Shown here in pieces: positions 59,704 through 64,000 of a stretch of DNA of 64,000 bases (within the stretch, counting starts at the first letter, position 1; each line of letters starts with the position of its first letter). The DNA is taken from positions 1 to 64,000 of IMG/VR virus record IMGVR_UViG_3300008448_000001; one strand, 5' to 3'. The notes beneath the pieces are model-generated. The model saw nothing but the letters and a program-made list of their open reading frames with translations. It was not told the DNA's origin and did not search any database. The DNA is from a virus. The translations under genes and the position numbers were made by a program.

Positions 59704-61870
59704 GGCTGGAAACTTGTTCTTCGATCAAGGAATACCCACTAGGCTTACTACCACGTTAGCCGGTGGACTAGGCGGTGCGGGGCTTGGTGGGTTTTTAGAT
59801 TACATGTCTAGCCCTGCAAATGAGGTGGGATATGACGGTATTGTAGCTGGCGGCCTGTTGGGTTCGACATTAGGGTATAGGGCTAAACCTTTTGTTAATC
59901 TTCTGATGGGACGTCACCCTCTGGAAGAAGAGTTAGTTAGACAAGGGCAGGCAGAACGAGAAGCGTACCGAAATAGAAAACCTGATTTTGAATCGTCTTT
60001 ATCCGACGTGTTGCCTGAAGGTTACGAATCAAAAGCGAGAAGTGCGGCTTCTAAGTATCGAGACGGAATTAAAACACACGACGGTGATCTTCGAAATGAA
60101 TTCGCACAGTCGCTTTCTCCGAAAGATTTTACAAGAAAAATTAGAGGGTTTTTCGAACACGGGTTGGACGACACTACTGGTGGTTATTATTTAGGCGGAA
60201 GCGAATCGCCTAGTGACAATGTAATGGTCGCTAACCCTAATAGAATGGATCAGTTTGCAAACACATTGTCACATGAGTTGACGCACTCAACTCAGGAAGA
60301 TTACTTTAAAGGAAAAGGTTTAAGGCCAGCTCCCGGTGGTTTTGTACCTACGCTTAAATCCATTCTAGCTTCAAAAGCAAATGACGAATTCAAGGATGTG
60401 ATTGACCAGTTTAGTACCGGAAATCACGGCGATTATTTGTCGTATAAGTTCGAAGAGGAAGCGTTTTTAGCCGACATTAAACGTAAATATTTCGAAGCTA
60501 CTAACAAGATCGTAGACTCGCACGATGCCGCAACCGAAGCGTTAAATTGGCTATTGTCCGGGTCTAGTAAAGACCGAGCAAGCGAACGAATTAGGCAGCA
60601 GTTGATTCAAAAAAACTTGCTTGCCAGCACTTTGGTGGGCATGGAAACTCAAAGAAAGTTTGATCCTCGTAATCTTCGCAAGCCTGGAACTCCGCTAAGC
60701 CCAGACACAAGAAAAATATTCGATTATTTCAATTGGTTGAAAGGCCGAATGCCTGGTTTAGTGAAAAACAAAAGCCGAGAAAACACTAAAATGGCTAGTA
60801 ACAATTTTATTGGGCTTTTGGCTGTGAGTTGCATGCAAACCACAGAAATACAAAAGCTAGCGACTGCGGCTGCTTTAGGTAGCAGACGTAAAAAAAAGCA
60901 AAAAGAACCGGGTTTTGGCGAGTTGGCAGCTCCGTCTACTTGGCTTGCCGGGCTGGGGGCAGCCGGTGCCGGTGGACTGGGTACGGCTTACGGATTAGGC
61001 TCCGACAAACAAATTCAGCGTGTGATCGACGCAGCCAATAGCTACGATCCGGCAGTTTTTACAGAAGGTAAGTTACCTCCAAACCAAACCGGCTTAACCT
61101 ATTACCAAAAAATGCTTTCGCCGGGGGCTCAGCTTAAACCTTTTGGTATTCCGGTTGGTGAGTTGCTAGTAAAGCTCAGGAGCAGTCCTGAGATAATGAA
61201 AGCACTCGGTACCAGAGAAGCTCTTTTACCTACGTTAGCGGAGCAGAGGGGCATTAACGGGGCTACGCACTATGAGATGTTTTCAAGAGGGCCTATTGCC
61301 GCGTATGCGCATCAAATGAAAGCAAAGTATCCTGATGTAAAAGTACCCGAGACACTGGCAGGTGTATCCGAAGCGAATTACACGGATTGGATGAACCGTA
61401 AACTGGAAGATTTTATCGCTAGTGAAACAAAACAAAGGATAAATCCATTTGAAATCAACCTGAATTTTTTACCGCACGAGGACCAGACTGCGATGATGGA
61501 ACGTTTTCACGCATCTTTGCCTGCTGCTGTTATGCAGTATAAAAGAGAGGTCGAAAATCCCGGCCCAGCGTATGCTTCGCAAACTCGCAACTATTTACCC
61601 AAAGCCAAAGCTTACGCCGACTTTAGGAATCAGCTAAAGAATATCGGTGTTACTGCTGGGGGTGCCGCCATAGGTGGTGGTCTTGCAAACGCGATTTACA
61701 ACGCGTTGGTAGCTAAAAAGAAGCGTTCTAGTTTGGGTCAGTGGGGTTCGGCTTTGTTGGGAACAGGTCTAGGCGGAGCTGGTTCTTATCTTGTTGGAAC
61801 CGAACCAGGTCGAGCTGTTTCAGGCGCTTGGCTAAAAACCCTTATCGATAAGCTTTCCAGGGGGACCTAA
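59678..61870 (+). CDS. Large modular virion-type protein with HExxH motif and internal start-like repeat
   Basis: 730 residues from ATG 59678 (TTG 59669 alternative). MQTTEIQKLAG opens it; a Gly zipper GGLGGAGLGGFLDYM follows; NTLSHELTHSTQED near 195-208 contains HELTH, the zinc-metallopeptidase HExxH signature. Near residue 383 the peptide SCMQTTEIQKLA reappears behind MASNNFIGLLAV, then a second half with further Gly zippers (LAGLGAAGAGGLGTAYGLG, and near 665-710). It looks like a fusion of two proteins that each began with the same peptide. Probable internal virion protein; the first half may be a protease. Confidence 0.75.
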   Translation: MQTTEIQKLAGNLFFDQGIPTRLTTTLAGGLGGAGLGGFLDYMSSPANEVGYDGIVAGGLLGSTLGYRAKPFVNLLMGRHPLEEELVRQGQAEREAYRNRKPDFESSLSDVLPEGYESKARSAASKYRDGIKTHDGDLRNEFAQSLSPKDFTRKIRGFFEHGLDDTTGGYYLGGSESPSDNVMVANPNRMDQFANTLSHELTHSTQEDYFKGKGLRPAPGGFVPTLKSILASKANDEFKDVIDQFSTGNHGDYLSYKFEEEAFLADIKRKYFEATNKIVDSHDAATEALNWLLSGSSKDRASERIRQQLIQKNLLASTLVGMETQRKFDPRNLRKPGTPLSPDTRKIFDYFNWLKGRMPGLVKNKSRENTKMASNNFIGLLAVSCMQTTEIQKLATAAALGSRRKKKQKEPGFGELAAPSTWLAGLGAAGAGGLGTAYGLGSDKQIQRVIDAANSYDPAVFTEGKLPPNQTGLTYYQKMLSPGAQLKPFGIPVGELLVKLRSSPEIMKALGTREALLPTLAEQRGINGATHYEMFSRGPIAAYAHQMKAKYPDVKVPETLAGVSEANYTDWMNRKLEDFIASETKQRINPFEINLNFLPHEDQTAMMERFHASLPAAVMQYKREVENPGPAYASQTRNYLPKAKAYADFRNQLKNIGVTAGGAAIGGGLANAIYNALVAKKKRSSLGQWGSALLGTGLGGAGSYLVGTEPGRAVSGAWLKTLIDKLSRGT
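60825..60858 (+). repeat. 34-bp direct repeat, copy 2
   Basis: Exact copy of 59670-59703, in frame inside the gene and preceded by ATGGCTAGTAAC, which could itself serve as a start. Marks the join of the two halves. Confidence 0.9.
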
Positions 61871-61884
61871 TTTTGGAATCGACC

Positions 61885-63333
61885 ATGTGTGCTGTAAAAA
61901 TTTTGGCTAAACAAGCCGCAGACGAAAGCAATGCTCTGTTTAACTATGTCGGGCTACCTTTAGCTATGGCTGGAGGCGGCGCATTACTTGGAGCAGGATT
62001 GGGGGCAGCACAGCATCCAATTTCAGAAGCGTTTGAAACGGATAAATCACCCGAGAGCAGGCTTCAGCGGTTAAAGCAAAAATTAGTAAGCGGTTCCATT
62101 GGCGGTGCAGGCGCCGGCTTAGGTGTACTACTCTCCAGGACAATTAATCGGTATTTAGACAAAGACGCAGCATCCCGTTGCTGGAAAGGTTACGAGCCTG
62201 TACCGGGTAAAACTCCTTACAGCGAAGACAGTTGCAAGCCGGTTGGTTCCAAAGCAAAGAAAAAGGAAAAGAAAGCAGCAGGCTGCGGCTGTGGTGGTCA
62301 AAAGTGCGACAACTGCGGCACGGCACCTTGCGAGTGCAACTCCGGCGCAGATCCTTCACGTGCGGTGAAAATTGCCGCAGCCAGGCTTATCATCAAAGTG
62401 GCAGGGACGCGGGGTCTATGGGACAACGTCCACGCTAAACGGAAACGAGGCGAAAAGCCTGCTAAGCCAGGCGAGAAGGATTATCCGGACAGCAAGTCGT
62501 GGAACGCCACAGTGAAGGCTGGTGCAGTCGATAAGCTCATTTCGATGCTTGCCACTGGCAGACTCAAGCGGGCAGGTATCTTTTATCGAGATCTAGAAAC
62601 ACCTTCGGCGACTATCGTCAATGATGACGACCGCTACGGATTGGCCGCAATGCGGACTCAAGAACCTCGTATGTTAACGCGTTTATTTAGTAACCCGGAA
62701 ACTGACGCTTTGACGGCTTTGAGTGAGCTGAAAGCGAACAAACCGGAAAGCTTAGAGCGAACTACCCTTCCTGGGCGACATCTTTCGAACGAGTTTGGAG
62801 CTACGCTTCAAAAACTTTATCCTTCTCGATACCGTGACCCACAAGAAGGCGAATTATTTTCAACGTTAACAGATTTGATCGACGAGGAGCCCGAGCCTGC
62901 ATCCCGTAAAGACGTACAGGCAACGCGTCGACGATATGCTCCCATGATGCATCAACGGTATGCGTCTCAAGCCGATAAAGAAATGATCAGTAAACTTTTT
63001 TCCGCTTTGGAAAAAAGCTATTCAGAGCGCAAAACGAAAGCAGCCAGCGACATTGTTGCTTTAGCTAAGATTGCAGCCGAAGGTGCTTGGACTCGCTCCG
63101 AAGGTAAAAGCGAGTCCGGAGGGCTGAACGCTAAAGGCCGAGCCAGCCTTAAAGCACAAGGGCACGACATCAAACCGCCCGTGACCGAGGATAACCCCAC
63201 CGGTGAGCGAGCTGACCGCAGGGCAAGCTTTTGCGCTAGAATGTCCGGAATGAAGCGAAAGCGAACAAGTGCTGAAACGGCAAGAGACCCGGATAGCCGC
63301 ATCAATAAATCCTTGCGAAAATGGAAATGTTAA
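61885..63333 (+). CDS. Modular virion-type protein with CWKGYEPVPG, AKRKR and C-terminal RKWKC blocks
   Basis: 482 residues from ATG 61885 (TTG 61873 behind AGGGGG is equally possible). In order: amphipathic CAVKILAKQAADE; Gly zippers LAMAGGGALLGAGLGA and GSIGGAGAGLGVLL; CWKGYEPVPGKTPYSEDSCK; a Cys cluster CGCGGQKCDNCGTAPCEC; GLWDNVHAKRKRGEKPAKPG (DUF5872-like); a helical body; and GGLNAKGRASLKAQGHDIKP with SFCARMSGM and INKSLRKWKC (DUF6321-like). These blocks occur mixed and matched in large phages and some giant-virus genes. Likely virion-packaged; function unknown. Confidence 0.78.
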   Translation: MCAVKILAKQAADESNALFNYVGLPLAMAGGGALLGAGLGAAQHPISEAFETDKSPESRLQRLKQKLVSGSIGGAGAGLGVLLSRTINRYLDKDAASRCWKGYEPVPGKTPYSEDSCKPVGSKAKKKEKKAAGCGCGGQKCDNCGTAPCECNSGADPSRAVKIAAARLIIKVAGTRGLWDNVHAKRKRGEKPAKPGEKDYPDSKSWNATVKAGAVDKLISMLATGRLKRAGIFYRDLETPSATIVNDDDRYGLAAMRTQEPRMLTRLFSNPETDALTALSELKANKPESLERTTLPGRHLSNEFGATLQKLYPSRYRDPQEGELFSTLTDLIDEEPEPASRKDVQATRRRYAPMMHQRYASQADKEMISKLFSALEKSYSERKTKAASDIVALAKIAAEGAWTRSEGKSESGGLNAKGRASLKAQGHDIKPPVTEDNPTGERADRRASFCARMSGMKRKRTSAETARDPDSRINKSLRKWKC

Positions 63334-64000
63334 ATGCAAAGCAAAACCCAGCCCCGGCATATCCTTGTAAGCGGTCACAGTGGTGCAGGTAAATCCACTG
63401 TGTCCGAGGCTTTGGCTAAGAAGCTCAAAATGCCTTTGCTATCGATAGACAATCACCCTGAGTTTCAAACGTTCCTGACGTCTAACCCGGCTGCAAGCCA
63501 CTTAGACCCTCGGCACGCGGAGGGTACGGCTTTTCACGATCTTATTAAGCGGTTAGCTGCTGAAACACTAGCTGAGGCCGACTCGCCTTCCGTTGTAGAG
63601 GGAACTCAGCTAACCCACTTAGAGCCAGAAGAACTGAGCAATTTTGCTGATCGCATTTATGTCCGGGGCAACGCAAGACAGGTTCAAGCTCAGCGGCTTG
63701 CAAGAGCTAAAGCAAGGTGGGATGAGAAAGGTAAAACTTGGACTAAAGATGTAACGGATCGCAAGAAAAAGCTAGGCAAAGCTGTTTATAGCTTTCACGA
63801 TCAACACGTAAAAAACTACAGTCGTATTCCTGGTACGATCAAGTACGATTGGCGTAATGCAAATAGCTTTGACGATTTGCTTACAAATCTGAAAGCTAGC
63901 CGCGAGAAAACTGCAGCAGTTCGCCAGCTGCTTTCTAAAGCGGAGCTTACGGGCTCACGTGGTAGAGCCCAGGTTCACATAGACCCGGCTGTCATTGACC
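63334..64000 (+). CDS. P-loop kinase-like protein (partial, runs off the window)
   Basis: ATG follows the previous TAA directly; 222 codons are seen with no stop. ILVSGHSGAGKSTVSEALAKKL gives a Walker A like that of adenylate/shikimate kinase-type NMP kinases; SVVEGTQL resembles a Walker B region and RLARAKARWDEKG a lid with Arg residues. The end reads into KTAAVRQLLSKAELTGSRG, a linker of the type seen in the preceding virion proteins, so the kinase domain may be fused to a structural part beyond the edge. Substrate unknown. Confidence 0.78.
   Translation, partial: MQSKTQPRHILVSGHSGAGKSTVSEALAKKLKMPLLSIDNHPEFQTFLTSNPAASHLDPRHAEGTAFHDLIKRLAAETLAEADSPSVVEGTQLTHLEPEELSNFADRIYVRGNARQVQAQRLARAKARWDEKGKTWTKDVTDRKKKLGKAVYSFHDQHVKNYSRIPGTIKYDWRNANSFDDLLTNLKASREKTAAVRQLLSKAELTGSRGRAQVHIDPAVID

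Noticed and set aside
1-64000. Integrase, transposase or insertion sequence
   Set aside because: No DDE, tyrosine or serine recombinase signature and no terminal inverted repeats with target duplications were seen; there is no sign of lysogeny in this window.

Overview
The window is a continuous stretch of a tailed double-stranded DNA bacteriophage genome (Caudoviricetes). The evidence is dense short genes with 1-8 bp start/stop overlaps, a full phage-type replication and recombination set, a portal-like protein, and dozens of small orphan genes. The replication genes mix T4-like families (SbcC/SbcD as gp46/gp47, a UvsW-like helicase, a UvsX-like recombinase, an endonuclease VII relative) with a family-A DNA polymerase fused to a uracil-DNA-glycosylase-like domain. 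No terminase, major capsid, sheath, tube, tail-fibre or lysis gene is recognised in these 64 kb, so the complete genome is larger than the window. The host is not shown. All genes are on the + strand except one DUF6165-like gene at 3.9-4.2 kb.

Layout. 0-3.8 kb: a DUF4406 nucleotide-sugar-like protein, a small membrane protein, a large repeat-built protein and small unknowns. 3.9-4.2 kb: the only minus-strand gene; its start codon overlaps that of sbcD. 4.2-30.3 kb: replication, recombination and repair (SbcD, SbcC, UvsW-like helicase, DnaB-like helicase, primase, UDG-PolA, thymidylate kinase, a putative ssDNA-binding protein, UvsX/RecA, DEDD exonuclease, endonuclease VII-like), interleaved with unknown genes and one glycosyltransferase. 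30.4-36.5 kb: the portal-like protein, then a sugar/modification cluster (GT2, DUF616, GT-B-like glycosyltransferases and a SAM methyltransferase) and three small proteins, ended by a clear terminator at 36.6 kb.

36.7-58.2 kb is an accessory region of about 45 small genes, mostly 40-200 codons and nearly all of unknown function. Recognisable are a DUF5983-like protein, a GYF_2/DUF4282-like membrane protein, two paralogous pairs, zinc-ribbon proteins, and two large proteins built from repeated SH3/KOW-like modules (54.7 and 57.1 kb) that share a module with the protein at 0.65 kb. The region holds a 223-bp gene-free segment at 48.0-48.2 kb with strong RNA structure (candidate structured RNA or riboregulator plus attenuator), an AT-richer three-gene cassette marked by repeats at gene ends (43.7-44.8 kb), and a 15-bp-stem terminator at 54.7 kb.

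58.3-64.0 kb begins behind a plausible promoter. It holds large modular, glycine-zipper-rich proteins typical of packaged virion proteins; one has an HExxH motif and two copies of a 34-bp in-frame repeat, another carries motif blocks shared widely among large phages. A P-loop kinase-like gene runs off the end.

Together the genes give near-autonomous DNA synthesis and recombination-driven replication, a late structural and modification block, and a reservoir of host-interaction genes. Start codons GTG and TTG are frequent and usually sit 5-10 bases behind a good Shine-Dalgarno sequence; several starts below were chosen on that basis.
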